Virus record (IMG/VR): IMGVR_UViG_3300031741_000001
Location: 17,828 to 81,827 of that record
Length of the DNA stretch: 64,000 nt
From: a virus
Direction: 5' to 3' (one strand)
The translations under genes were made by a program, and so were the position numbers. A model generated the notes under the pieces. It ran no database searches. It saw only the letters and a program-made list of their open reading frames with translations, and was not told where the DNA came from. Positions 49,958 through 59,036 of this stretch are shown here, in pieces (the first letter of the stretch is position 1; each line of letters begins with the position of its first letter).

Positions 49958-52123
49958 TTATTTTATTGGGAAATTGGCTTTTTTTAAATCTATCTTTATA
50001 TTAGATTTGGGTATTAAAGAATGTAGGTTCTCGAAGAATAAAAATCTATTTTTAGATTTAGATACTAAGTCCGTAGGGATATTTACCATAACAGATTCCG
50101 AAATAGGAACTGCTGCTAATATTTTAACTATCACTCCAGGCGGTTTAAGCATCTTAAGTTTTTCGTTCTTCTTTACTCTAGAAACTCTTAGTGTATTTAA
50201 TTCTTTGGAATTGACATGGAAAATAACTACTTCTTCGCTAGTTATTGTAGTGATGTATATAATATTCGATTTAGCCCCGTCGTAAGAGAAACCTCTCTTA
50301 ATAGGTATTTGCGAATATACACCCCAGTCGACATTCCCAGTTTTATCAACACTCATGAAAGTATCTCCTATATGGAATATAGAATCTTTCAACTCGTTCC
50401 TAAACTTCAACCCATCTACTCTTAGAATCCCCACATGCGAAATAGAAATAGTGTGTCTGAGCTTATCCTTTGAAGTTATAAAGTCCTCACACGAGAACTC
50501 TTTTGGGTGATCTACGATATCTTCTGTTATAACACGATTATCGTTAAGAATATATTTCTTAACTGATTTGGTTGGATAAAGATTAAAACTATACCCTGAA
50601 TTTTTAAAAGATTTAAGTAATGTTTTAAACTCTTCCATATCCCTAAATTGAATTACTCCTCTATCTCCTTTCATGCACCCAATGAAGTTATTAAATTTAC
50701 TTTTTCTTTTATAGCTTTTATATTTCTTTTTAAGTCCTTCTATATCTAACTTGATTCTCTCATCAGTATGGGAATAATCCCATTGTAATTTTTTAAGGGA
50801 TTCTTTATTACTCGATATTGTTTCTCTTAGTTGATCGACTCCAGTTTTGGTTAATTTTTCTAAGTTAAAATCTTTAGCTATATACCTAACTTGACTCTTA
50901 CTTAATTTAAACTTTTTAGTTAGGTAGTCTAAAGTATCTTCTATAGAATTAGCATTCTCGAAAACTCTGGTGAATACTTTTTTGTTCTCCAATGCTATTA
51001 TCGTAGCTTGAGCATTTCTATTTGAAAAAATAAGAGAATTTTGTTTACCATTCAACGCTCCGATTATTGATTTTTTCCTTTCCATCAACCAGAAGTATAA
51101 AATATTAAAATGGTTAGCTGGTGTTTGCTTCCCTTTATCGGTAGAGAAGTAATAAGATGGATAGAACTTCATAGAAAATCCTATATCTTTTTTAAGCTGC
51201 TCTAAGATAATAAAAGGATCTACTCCCCGTTTTAGATCAATAATAGTGTCTCCAAAGAATCTACTTTTAGAATAGTTTGCTATTCTAGAAACATATTTAT
51301 TTAAATAACTACCTTTAATTGAAAAGATATTTTTTAAATTAGAATCGCAATTCTTTACGAAGGTTTGACCAACCGGAATAGTTCGTAATATTATTTTATT
51401 TGGATGAATAATCATAGTACCGTCGGTTAGGATAGGTATTTGATAATTGGTATTGCTATACTTTGAAATAAGTTCTTTTCTATTTCTTATATATAATTCT
51501 ATTGGAAAATCAGGTACTAAATTCTTATAAAGACTAGGGAGTATTTTAAAATCGTTTTCAATAAATGAAATAGTGAGATTGCATAATTCTTCAAAACATA
51601 ACGCTGGAATAACTGACCTATACCCAATACCCATAGCAAATGAATTAGTTAATAATCCCATAGGTAACTTAGGGATGAAATAAGCTGGCTCTACAGTCGT
51701 TTCTGTTTCGGTAGGGACGAACTTTAAAGTTCGTAAATCTATTCCTTTAAAATAGATATCCGAAGCAAATTCACTCATCCCAATCTTTAAATACCTAGGA
51801 GCTGCCGATTCTGTCGACTTACCATATCCACCGATATTACCATCGCTTTCCATAAGTGGGAAGTTGTTATTAAAAGGTTGAGCCATTCTCCTAATAGCTT
51901 CCCCTATAGATATATTACCAGCCGAATGATACTTCTCAACTAACCTACCAGTGATAGTAGATATTTGAGTTTGTGAAATATCATCTTTAGAAACGTATAA
52001 TATCCTTCTATGGATGGCTTTTAAACCATCGATTAGTGAAGGGTATTTATCCTTAATTAAATGTTCCGAATAAATCTTAAGATTCTTTTTTAACGCTTCT
52101 GACGCGTGCATCCCTTTTTCCAT
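49958..52123 (-). CDS. Type II topoisomerase subunit A (GyrA/ParC-like)
   Basis: I start at the third in-frame ATG (52123) because GAGG is then a normal distance upstream. About 721 residues. The breakage-reunion domain is clear: LIDGLKAIHRRILY (about 32-45), the winged-helix region KYHSAGNISIGEAIRRMAQP and the active tyrosine in SAAPRYLKIG (Y about 111), followed by the tower region GIGYRSVIPALCF. The C-terminal wrapping domain is short compared with bacterial GyrA. It would pair with the 53210-55615 product to cut and pass duplex DNA. The start overlaps the upstream small gene. Confidence 0.9.
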   Translation of the reverse strand: MEKGMHASEALKKNLKIYSEHLIKDKYPSLIDGLKAIHRRILYVSKDDISQTQISTITGRLVEKYHSAGNISIGEAIRRMAQPFNNNFPLMESDGNIGGYGKSTESAAPRYLKIGMSEFASDIYFKGIDLRTLKFVPTETETTVEPAYFIPKLPMGLLTNSFAMGIGYRSVIPALCFEELCNLTISFIENDFKILPSLYKNLVPDFPIELYIRNRKELISKYSNTNYQIPILTDGTMIIHPNKIILRTIPVGQTFVKNCDSNLKNIFSIKGSYLNKYVSRIANYSKSRFFGDTIIDLKRGVDPFIILEQLKKDIGFSMKFYPSYYFSTDKGKQTPANHFNILYFWLMERKKSIIGALNGKQNSLIFSNRNAQATIIALENKKVFTRVFENANSIEDTLDYLTKKFKLSKSQVRYIAKDFNLEKLTKTGVDQLRETISSNKESLKKLQWDYSHTDERIKLDIEGLKKKYKSYKRKSKFNNFIGCMKGDRGVIQFRDMEEFKTLLKSFKNSGYSFNLYPTKSVKKYILNDNRVITEDIVDHPKEFSCEDFITSKDKLRHTISISHVGILRVDGLKFRNELKDSIFHIGDTFMSVDKTGNVDWGVYSQIPIKRGFSYDGAKSNIIYITTITSEEVVIFHVNSKELNTLRVSRVKKNEKLKMLKPPGVIVKILAAVPISESVMVNIPTDLVSKSKNRFLFFENLHSLIPKSNIKIDLKKANFPIK

Positions 52124-52547
52124 ATTCATCCTCGCTAGGTGGTGCGCTAATTAAATCACCTAAATTAAATTTTTCTAAACTATCGTGAATGTTTAAAGAT
52201 ATCTCAACATCCATTATCTCAAATTCTAAGATATGGGAGATGACCGTAATAAAAACAGCATAGCTTAAGTTTCCTCTTTTAATAGCAGCTAATACATTCT
52301 TCTTCTGGTCGTATATTTTTTTGGGATTAGTTTTTAAACACGAGTATTTTTTATACTTAATATTAAATCTCTCCAACGTGATGCTCTTCTGAACAAAAAC
52401 CGATCGTAGTAGAAGATCTAAAATGTTTGTACATTTTTTAATATCTTTTTCTTCAAAAATATTTGTTCCAATCACACTCTCCTCTTTATTGATTTGGTTT
52501 TTTTTAATATTAGATAATTTTTCTATAATTTCTTTATCAATCATCAT
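52077..52547 (-). CDS. Unknown 156-residue protein in the topoisomerase unit
   Basis: 156 residues starting MMIDKEIIEKLSNIKKNQ, with AAAGGAG before the ATG pair. It is helical and basic and overlaps the topoisomerase A-like gene by about 50 bases. An early-type promoter copy lies just upstream (52562-52580). No domain is recognised; a topoisomerase-associated or replication role is only suggested by the neighbourhood. Confidence 0.6.
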   Translation of the reverse strand: MMIDKEIIEKLSNIKKNQINKEESVIGTNIFEEKDIKKCTNILDLLLRSVFVQKSITLERFNIKYKKYSCLKTNPKKIYDQKKNVLAAIKRGNLSYAVFITVISHILEFEIMDVEISLNIHDSLEKFNLGDLISAPPSEDEYGKRDARVRSVKKES

Positions 52548-52561
52548 GTTTCTCCTTTCTA

Positions 52562-52580
52562 AGTAATAATATATATCTAT
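52562..52580 (-). promoter_or_regulatory. Putative early promoter, minus strand
   Basis: Minus-strand ATAGATATATATTATTACT, a good match to the repeated element, only 15 bases before the 52077-52547 start, so the leader would be very short. It would start the unit containing the topoisomerase A-like gene. Confidence 0.5.
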
Positions 52581-52593
52581 AAATAAAATGGTT

Positions 52594-53220
52594 TTATTTA
52601 GATTCGCGGATCTCCTTCTCCCGATGTTGGATTTTCCTAAAGATACTTAATTTTTCATTTTCTCGAAAAGCAGCATTCTCAATATATACCATTGAGAAAT
52701 TATGAAGAATATTTAAACTATATTTCAACCATTGACTCTCAGTCATGCTGTATTTTCTACGATTGATTGCTTTGATAAGATTGTCATATACCACTCTCAC
52801 ACTTAAAATATCTAGATCGAATTCATTATCCTTCCCTATAAACGCAATAGAATAAGATCTAATAGTATACCCAGCTAAAATTGATAAAGCGTCCTGGTCG
52901 GTAATCGCTGCTAAAGATACTTTTAAAGAACAATACCATATAAAGATTTCTGCAAAATTAAAAAGAGATAATTCGTTTAATGAATTTATTATTTTAGAAT
53001 GAATAAGGTTTATTTTTTCAAAAGTTAAACGACCTTCTAAAAAATATTCCAATTCTAAAATAGAAACAAAACTATCTCTTCTTGATAGAATGATACTTAC
53101 TATATTTTTAAACTCTTTATTGGTGTGAGGTTTTTTTAAATCAATTCTATAATTGAAGATACTGTATAATGTATCAACGTACCTTTTTTTGAGAAGATGC
53201 GATAAGCTTTTAGATTTCAT
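52594..53220 (-). CDS. Unknown 208-residue protein between topoisomerase genes
   Basis: 208 residues starting MKSKSLSHLLKKRYVDTLY, helical and aromatic-rich (INSLNELSLFNFAEIFIWY). It overlaps the GyrB-like gene by 11 bases and ends with a charged tail (QHREKEIRESK). There is no catalytic motif. Its place between the two topoisomerase subunit genes suggests a partner of replication or a unit insert of unknown role. Confidence 0.6.
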   Translation of the reverse strand: MKSKSLSHLLKKRYVDTLYSIFNYRIDLKKPHTNKEFKNIVSIILSRRDSFVSILELEYFLEGRLTFEKINLIHSKIINSLNELSLFNFAEIFIWYCSLKVSLAAITDQDALSILAGYTIRSYSIAFIGKDNEFDLDILSVRVVYDNLIKAINRRKYSMTESQWLKYSLNILHNFSMVYIENAAFRENEKLSIFRKIQHREKEIRESK

Positions 53221-55615
53221 TAACTAACTTCTTTCTAGCGTCGGTTTTCACTCCGAATAACTGATAGAAAACATCAACGTCTCCAATTTGAGTTATTGGG
53301 AAATAATCCCTGGTATCTTTATTTACACATGTAAAAAATAATTGACTATTCGACATTCCCCCTAACCCTTTAAACCTATTTATTTTAAATTTCTTATCGA
53401 ATATTTTAAGCATTAGATATAATTCAACTAAGGTTATCGGATCTTTATTTAATTTATTAGTTTTGAGTGTGGTTATCTGTATAGATGTTCTATCCCAATC
53501 TAAAATTCCTATCGCTGGTATGATTTTTTCTTTTATTATTTTCTTAATCCCAGCTAATCTAACGAATAACTCATCGTCGCCATCTACTAATATTAGAGAA
53601 CTGAAGTCTTTATTGAAAACAACATTATCTAATTTTAGAATAGATTTAATTTTTGGTAAATTAGGCTTCTTAGGATCTAAATAATCCACACAGAAAATAA
53701 GTCTTTCTAATAACGCAGGATCTATCGTTAGATAGTTCGCGCACTCTTCGATCACCTCTCCTATATCGAGAGCCGTTCTACAGAAACTTTTAAAAATTGC
53801 TCCGGTTATCCTAATCTTATTAATAAAAATATGAAAGAATTTCTCATAGATAACTTTAATCTTCAACTCTATCAAATCTTTTTTACTTTGAAGATACCTA
53901 GTATCTTTTTTAGTAGAGGAAAAAGAGTATAGTGGAGGATTAGATAAAAACACTTTCCCTTCTGAAAGAATCAATGGGTTTATTTTAAAAAGAATCGTAA
54001 CCCACAATGCCGAGATATGGTACCCGTGAGCATCAGCATCGCAAAGTATTATTATTTTATTAAAATTGATATTGTCTAAATTTGTATGTTTAGGACTAAC
54101 CCCCATTATTGTAATCAAATCCGTAAAGAGACTATCTTTAAACGGATCTGACTTTTTGATAAAGTTAGTAGGCTTTCCCCTAGACTTGAAAACCGCTTGA
54201 TATTCTTTTTCACAAACTTGACTAACTGCTCCTCCAGCAGAGTTACCCTCAGAAATAAATAATTCAGTTATACTACTATCCACGCTCGCACATTCACAAT
54301 AACAAGAATCATTATTTAATCTACTAGTGACGTTCTTAAGGTTAGAATTTAAATGAAAAGCTCGTTTGACATATTTATCATATTTTCTTTTAATATCTTT
54401 TTCTAAAAGGCAATAGAATTTTCTCCAAATCTCTTCTCCTAAACTATCTAAATGTTTCTCTAATTGCTTAGTATAATCCTTTAAAAAGTCGGTATCTTTA
54501 AAACTATTTTTAGTCTGACCAACAAAAACCACATCGGTGTATAGAATAAGGCAATACCCGACGATAGGTATTTTATAATTTAATTCTATAAAATTCTTGA
54601 TGTCCGAGTTATCTTCAAATCTCTTTAAAATATTTTTAAGAACTTTCAATAACCCTAAAATATGAACACTATTAGGATCGTCTATGGGAGTTCTATTCAC
54701 AGTCCCAATTAAACTTGTGGATAAATAATCTAAATTTTTAGATGGGATAAAGAATTCTATTTCGTATCCTAGAGTTTTCACCAACTCCTTAAACTCTATT
54801 TCCTTTACCAGTTTAGAAATCTTCCACGAAAAGATATTCGGAACACTCGCCTTCTCAGAACAATATTCTAACCTATTCAGTGTTTTAAGTGGATAATAAT
54901 CGTTATGTGATTTTAAATATCTTTTAAAGAATTTCAAAATCCGCTTCGGATTAAACATTAATACTTTCTCGTCTACCAACCCATCAATGACTCTTAATCG
55001 TATAGTGCCTTTATACACAAACGCAAATGAAAATTCTAGGAGCCTAACGACTTCCTCGAATTCTTCTTCCATATACTTATCAACGTTTTTCAAAATAGAT
55101 TTATCTAAACTATAAAAAATAGAAGTGCCTTCTACAAACTCAACTGTTGGTTTACCTGGAATTAAAAACTCCTTCTTAACTTTACCCCTACACATCGTTA
55201 GTGAACCAATACCCTCACCCCTTACTGATACAGCTGTGAAGGTTTCGCTAAGCGCCGCACATGCAGTTGCCCCTACTCCGAAAATTCCAATGGAGCAACT
55301 GTAGGCATCTGACCATTTTCCACTACTCTTGGTTTTAGTATAAATATCGTTTAAGCTATATATCGGAACTCCCCTACCAGTATCCTGCACCAATACTTGA
55401 TATGTGTCTTTACCTTTAAAAAATACAATATCTATATCTACATTGGGGGTGTTATTTCCTTCATCGAAACAGTTTTGAACTATCTCTTTAAAGAGGTGGG
55501 TCTGAGCCAGATGGGTACTGACATCTGGAATATACATATTTGAAACCTTCCTAAGATGAGCTATATCACTAAGGACTTGTATGTGCGTATCGTCGTATTT
55601 TACATCTTTACTCAT
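53210..55615 (-). CDS. Type II topoisomerase subunit B (GyrB/ParE-like)
   Basis: 801 residues. The GHKL ATPase domain has FKEIVQNCFDEG (E44, N48, D51), VQDTGRG (about 78-83) and FGVGATA. The TOPRIM domain has FISEGNSAGG near 455 and CDADAHGYH near 527, the metal-binding DxD. The C-terminal KINRFKGLGGMS is the conserved block before the A-subunit interface. It would supply ATP hydrolysis and the cleavage metals to the GyrA-like partner. Both subunits being phage-encoded is typical of some jumbo and T4-type phages. Confidence 0.93.
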   Translation of the reverse strand: MSKDVKYDDTHIQVLSDIAHLRKVSNMYIPDVSTHLAQTHLFKEIVQNCFDEGNNTPNVDIDIVFFKGKDTYQVLVQDTGRGVPIYSLNDIYTKTKSSGKWSDAYSCSIGIFGVGATACAALSETFTAVSVRGEGIGSLTMCRGKVKKEFLIPGKPTVEFVEGTSIFYSLDKSILKNVDKYMEEEFEEVVRLLEFSFAFVYKGTIRLRVIDGLVDEKVLMFNPKRILKFFKRYLKSHNDYYPLKTLNRLEYCSEKASVPNIFSWKISKLVKEIEFKELVKTLGYEIEFFIPSKNLDYLSTSLIGTVNRTPIDDPNSVHILGLLKVLKNILKRFEDNSDIKNFIELNYKIPIVGYCLILYTDVVFVGQTKNSFKDTDFLKDYTKQLEKHLDSLGEEIWRKFYCLLEKDIKRKYDKYVKRAFHLNSNLKNVTSRLNNDSCYCECASVDSSITELFISEGNSAGGAVSQVCEKEYQAVFKSRGKPTNFIKKSDPFKDSLFTDLITIMGVSPKHTNLDNINFNKIIILCDADAHGYHISALWVTILFKINPLILSEGKVFLSNPPLYSFSSTKKDTRYLQSKKDLIELKIKVIYEKFFHIFINKIRITGAIFKSFCRTALDIGEVIEECANYLTIDPALLERLIFCVDYLDPKKPNLPKIKSILKLDNVVFNKDFSSLILVDGDDELFVRLAGIKKIIKEKIIPAIGILDWDRTSIQITTLKTNKLNKDPITLVELYLMLKIFDKKFKINRFKGLGGMSNSQLFFTCVNKDTRDYFPITQIGDVDVFYQLFGVKTDARKKLVNEI

Positions 55616-55728
55616 AATGTTTCTCCATGTTAAATATTGGTATATTAAATAGTCGAATCAACTTTAAAAAAACTTAGATCGAAAAGAGCTTTATCATAAT
55701 ATATAACAAACATAACCGAGGTACTATT

Positions 55729-56148
55729 ATGATAGACTACGATGAATTAGAGAATAGCTTTTTAAAATTAGGGGATATTGAAAAAAAAACAGATGGTTTA
55801 CGTGATAAAATATCAAATAAATTAGAAACTGTTATCGACGCAATGACTATAGACTGCGATATGGATAAAGCTACAGTAATAGACGCTAAACTTAATGTAC
55901 TCAAAACCGTTGACGATATTTTGAAATCTAAAGAAAACACAACTACTTCTAAAATTAAATTAATAATGCAGAAACAGAATATAGAAAATATTAGAAAATC
56001 TAACGACAACACTGCTGAGATATTAAAAAGTGTCTCTTTCGGAAGTCTCAATACTTTAAATAACATATCGGTCGATCTTGAAGAACTTCTCGCTCAACAA
56101 TTCAATGGATCTGGTGAGGTAATTTTAGATGGCGAATTATCGGAATAG
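55729..56148 (+). CDS. Small acidic coiled-coil protein, possibly small terminase
   Basis: 139 residues starting MIDYDELENSFLKLGDIEK. A helix-rich middle (AKLNVLKTVDDILKSKENTT then KLIMQKQNIENIRKSND) resembles the central oligomerisation helices of small terminase subunits, and it has an acidic end. No DNA-binding HTH is obvious. It is the only plus-strand gene in the last 20 kb and is not next to the large terminase, so the assignment is weak; a transcription or virion accessory protein is equally possible. A TATCATAATATATAAC sequence upstream may be its promoter. Confidence 0.5.
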   Translation: MIDYDELENSFLKLGDIEKKTDGLRDKISNKLETVIDAMTIDCDMDKATVIDAKLNVLKTVDDILKSKENTTTSKIKLIMQKQNIENIRKSNDNTAEILKSVSFGSLNTLNNISVDLEELLAQQFNGSGEVILDGELSE

Positions 56149-56359
56149 TAGAAACAACACTGACCAGTGTCAGATTTGTTTAAAAAATCATCCTAGCAAT
56201 AAGGTCTTCTAATCCTTTTCGCATTATAGGTAATATAGAGTTGAATTTTATACAGTTCTAACTGTTCTCATAGATAATTTTATACTAGCTATAAGCCTAG
56301 TTCCAAATATTTCATATTACCAATAAATCATCCTTGCGGAAGAGTAAGCGTTTCGCTAT
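56149..56359. other. Non-coding convergent gap
   Basis: No coding frame is seen. A small hairpin-forming ACACTG/CCAGTGT pair follows the plus-strand stop at about 56157-56170. Copy B of the 33-base element lies at 56269-56301, and an AGCG/CGCT pair is near 56348-56358. It is a second convergent gap with shared structure; see the 41563-41902 region. Confidence 0.5.
56269..56301. other. Copy B of the 33-base convergent-gap element
   Basis: CATAG, TTTATACTAGC and CTAGT at the same offsets as in copy A. ACTAG and CTAGT pair around the eight-base loop CTATAAGC. The flanks outside the 33 bases are not alike, which argues that the element itself is conserved. Confidence 0.5.
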
Positions 56360-57322
56360 CTAAAGGCAGAACAATAATTTAAATAAATTCCAGAATCTTC
56401 TGAAAAGCCCAACCTTAGGTTGTTGAACCGGTTCTGACTCTAGAGGTTTAACTGATTCTTTCTCGTCAGAGATATCGTCAGGGTTACTTTGTTTATCTAA
56501 CTCACACGCTATCTCATCAGCAGCATCTAATATTCTAGCATTTTCTACTTTAAGGTCAACAATCTCAGCTGCCTGTTTAGCGTTAATTTCAGTAATAGTT
56601 TTAATATCGGATACTAAGTTATCTATTTCAATATTATTATTATCACATAATACTGGAGCTTCGTGACTGCGAGCGCATGCCAAATCGGCTTCTAGATCGC
56701 ATACTTCGTCTCTAAGACTATCTCTCTCATTTCTAAGAGATTGTAGTTCTTCAGAGTCGATCATTTCAGAACCAGTATCGTTATCCACGCCCTGATATAT
56801 GGTTTCTCCTAATGTAGATCTACGCTCGTCAGCTCTGGGAGTAAAGCTTGCCATAAGTGTAGGTTGAGATACTATGTCGTCAAACGATAAGGCGTTTCTT
56901 GGAGCGCATTCAGGCACTCTACTACGCCCATCACCCCTATCCTTACATCTTTCGAACTCATCGAAATCTAAAATGTTATTATCGTCTATATAAACTTTCT
57001 CGATCTTTTCGTTACTATTTTCACTACAGTAATCTCTTATTATAGTTTCGAATCCACCATGTTCAGTATGAGGTTTAACTTCCCACTTTGCCCAAATAGG
57101 TGTATTAGAAGTGATAGATATTTCATTCAACCCTGAATTTACTTTTCTTCCTAAAACTTCTACTAAAGCCACAAGCTTTGCACTATCTCTAGGCATTCTC
57201 TGAACTTCTTCTTGAGTCATTCCAAGTTTCTTTAAAGCCAATGAGCTTAGTTTGAATTGACCTTTTCTAGCTATAACGATTGTTCGGCTCTGCTGTTCTA
57301 ACGGTATTGTTGTATTATTCAT
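56360..57322 (-). CDS. Coiled-coil protein with RADERRS motif and amphipathic tail
   Basis: 320 residues. The N-terminal part includes FKLSSLALKKLGMTQEEVQR (a helix-turn-like region) and a mixed domain to about 160. Then FTPRADERRSTLGETIYQG (about 167-185) matches the repeat unit end of the 21873-22553 protein. A Leu/Asp/Glu coiled coil covers about 200-285, and the protein ends with an amphipathic, partly hydrophobic helix (GLFRRFWNLFKLLFCL). An early-type promoter copy is 42 bases upstream. Membrane attachment and an early host-directed role are plausible inferences. Confidence 0.65.
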   Translation of the reverse strand: MNNTTIPLEQQSRTIVIARKGQFKLSSLALKKLGMTQEEVQRMPRDSAKLVALVEVLGRKVNSGLNEISITSNTPIWAKWEVKPHTEHGGFETIIRDYCSENSNEKIEKVYIDDNNILDFDEFERCKDRGDGRSRVPECAPRNALSFDDIVSQPTLMASFTPRADERRSTLGETIYQGVDNDTGSEMIDSEELQSLRNERDSLRDEVCDLEADLACARSHEAPVLCDNNNIEIDNLVSDIKTITEINAKQAAEIVDLKVENARILDAADEIACELDKQSNPDDISDEKESVKPLESEPVQQPKVGLFRRFWNLFKLLFCL

Positions 57323-57363
57323 TTTACTATTCCTTTATTTTTTATTAAATGTTTTGTTTTCGA

Positions 57364-57380
57364 GATAATAATATATTTCT
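57364..57380 (-). promoter_or_regulatory. Putative early promoter, minus strand
   Basis: Minus-strand AGAAATATATTATTATC, one of the closest matches to the repeated element, 42 bases before the 56360-57322 start and after the terminator of the endonuclease gene. Confidence 0.6.
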
Positions 57381-57405
57381 ATTTTTTGGATGAAAAAATT
57401 AAAAC

Positions 57406-57441
57406 CTGTATCTATAGAGCAATTAAGCTCTATAGATACAG
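57406..57441 (-). terminator. Intrinsic terminator of the HNH endonuclease gene
   Basis: A perfect 15-bp stem (57406-57420 with 57427-57441) with loop AATTAA, followed on the minus strand by an A/T-rich tract with T runs. It abuts the endonuclease stop codon at 57442. Confidence 0.85.
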
Positions 57442-58425
57442 CTAAATAGTAATATGACTTCTAACTCTACCGACGTCTATATCTCTAATAATGCTCTTGG
57501 AGACTTTAAAAGTTTCAGCAATAGCGCTATACCGTACGCTATATCTATCTGTCATTTTTAAAATCGACTTAATCGTTCGAGTTTGTTGATCTGTAAGTTT
57601 GCTAGCTGGATGATTTTCTCCTAATAATGTTTTACCGTTTATTTTTGAAGATATAGAATTTTCTTTATATGTACTTCTTTTAAGATTGCTTAATTTAAAA
57701 TTTGCTTTATTGTCGTCTAAATGTTCCACTATCGGATAGTTGTTTTCATTGGAAGTTAAAAACGCGTCCGAGATTATATTATGATATCTTAATGTAAAAT
57801 TTTTAGAATTCACATAAAACGTACATATTGGATATTCCCGATTATCTTTTATTATCTTTAAGAATTTATAATTTCTATGACTCCATATTCCGATATCCTT
57901 AACTACACTATAGTTTTCTAGAAGATAATACTTTCTTTTAATAATCTTTTTATAATATTCGCATTCTTTATTCCAAAGTTTAGGAATATCCGAGAATCTC
58001 ACCACGGTATCTTTTGGAAAATCTTCAATATAGTTTTCAAAAACAATTCTCTTTAGTAAATCTCCTTCAGGAAAAATAATATTTCCTTCTATATTTATTC
58101 CGGAGTTAATTTTACCAATACGTCTATCCTTATTGTTATATAGCTTTCCGTCTCTGGTTATTTTATAATTAGGATAGTTAAATTGCTCTAATGTCTTAAA
58201 TTCCCTATCGTATTTAAAAAGATAATTTTCCTCAAATAAATCCCTAAAGATACTAATATGCGCAATGGCTTCAACTGGTCCGCCCTTTCTTTTTAAGTTA
58301 TAAAATCTATATCCTTTAGAATCCACTATAAGTTCTTCTCTCCATCCGTTTTCATGGAATAATTCTCCACTAGAACTTTCCATATAAAATTCTGGAAAGC
58401 CTAAATGATCTAATGTTTTTCTCAT
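57442..58425 (-). CDS. Free-standing HNH homing endonuclease
   Basis: 327 residues. The N-terminal 100 residues include a NUMOD4-like ITRDGKLYNNKDRRIG segment. The HNH core is YHNIISDAFLTSNEN followed by IVEHLDDNKANFKLSNLKRS and TYKENSISSKIN, with the first His at about residue 232. The C-terminus (GENHPASKLTDQQTRTIKSI then AIAETFKVSKSIIRDIDVG) is the typical HTH/NUMOD-like DNA-binding tail of such enzymes. It should cut a specific DNA site and spread its own gene. It has its own early-type promoter and terminators on both sides, so it is an independent cassette. Intron or intein signs were not seen. Confidence 0.85.
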   Translation of the reverse strand: MRKTLDHLGFPEFYMESSSGELFHENGWREELIVDSKGYRFYNLKRKGGPVEAIAHISIFRDLFEENYLFKYDREFKTLEQFNYPNYKITRDGKLYNNKDRRIGKINSGINIEGNIIFPEGDLLKRIVFENYIEDFPKDTVVRFSDIPKLWNKECEYYKKIIKRKYYLLENYSVVKDIGIWSHRNYKFLKIIKDNREYPICTFYVNSKNFTLRYHNIISDAFLTSNENNYPIVEHLDDNKANFKLSNLKRSTYKENSISSKINGKTLLGENHPASKLTDQQTRTIKSILKMTDRYSVRYSAIAETFKVSKSIIRDIDVGRVRSHITI

Positions 58426-58446
58426 TTTTTTCCTTCAAATAAAGAT

Positions 58447-58483
58447 TATTATACTGAGAGAACTAAGTTCTCTCAGTATAATA
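58447..58483 (-). terminator. Terminator hairpin upstream of the HNH gene
   Basis: 18-base arms (58447-58464 with 58466-58483) around a single central base, the middle forming the loop. It ends the 58521-58928 transcript. Its distal arm overlaps the start of the next promoter element. Confidence 0.75.
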
Positions 58484-58494
58484 ATATATTTCTG
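58478..58494 (-). promoter_or_regulatory. Putative early promoter of the HNH gene
   Basis: Minus-strand AGAAATATATTATTATA, 53 bases before the endonuclease ATG, overlapping the end of the preceding terminator. Confidence 0.55.
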
Positions 58495-58520
58495 AAAATC
58501 AATTCAAGTTTTTAAAAATA

Positions 58521-58928
58521 TTATTTCTTTGATCTTATAGCTTCAAGATGGCTCCTAGCTTCTCTGAAAACATCACCAGCAGCTGTTTTACTCACATTAG
58601 CTGCAAAATTAACCATCTTCATCGCTTCGCTGGCTGGTACTTTTTTAAGTAAGGCTTCAGCTAGCGCTTTACCTGATTTAAAAACTTCATGTATTTCCTC
58701 ACCCGGTTTTATCCCTAGCAATCTATGCATCAGACCTTCTTTAACTTTCGGGAAGTCTTCAACGTTACGCACCTCTATAGCATTCCCAACACACCCGCAC
58801 ATTTTGCAGATAGGTTCTGAAAGTCCGTGTTCTTTAATAATGTCTTGAAGTTTTCCGAGCATACCTATAGCCTCTTTATCCATAAAAGATAATTCACTAT
58901 TTTCTATACTTTCCTTTGGTTCCTGCAT
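58521..58928 (-). CDS. Unknown 135-residue protein with HGLSE motif
   Basis: 135 residues. KLQDIIKEHGLSEPICKMCG at about 26-45 shares HGLSE with the 21873-22553 protein (MVDQHGLSETI), and CKMCGC may bind a metal. The C-terminal half is helical (ALAEALLKKVPASEAMKMVNF). It is a single-gene unit with a TATATAATAT-type sequence upstream and a terminator downstream. The function is unknown. Confidence 0.6.
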   Translation of the reverse strand: MQEPKESIENSELSFMDKEAIGMLGKLQDIIKEHGLSEPICKMCGCVGNAIEVRNVEDFPKVKEGLMHRLLGIKPGEEIHEVFKSGKALAEALLKKVPASEAMKMVNFAANVSKTAAGDVFREARSHLEAIRSKK

Positions 58929-58995
58929 TTGTCTTCTCCTTATGAAATTAAATATGATATGAAAGTTTATATAATATGGTAAAAATAAATAAATA

Positions 58996-59036
58996 TTCTA
59001 CAGTATCCACCCACGTCAGGCAGATACTGTAGAATG
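58996..59036 (-). terminator. Hairpin terminator
   Basis: 13-bp stem (58996-59008 with 59024-59036) with a 15-base loop, then T-rich sequence on the minus strand. It lies after the 59104-59568 gene. Confidence 0.7.

Noticed and set aside
53210-55615. T4-style split of the topoisomerase into gp39/gp60
   Set aside because: The ATPase and TOPRIM domains are in one continuous frame, so there is no split.
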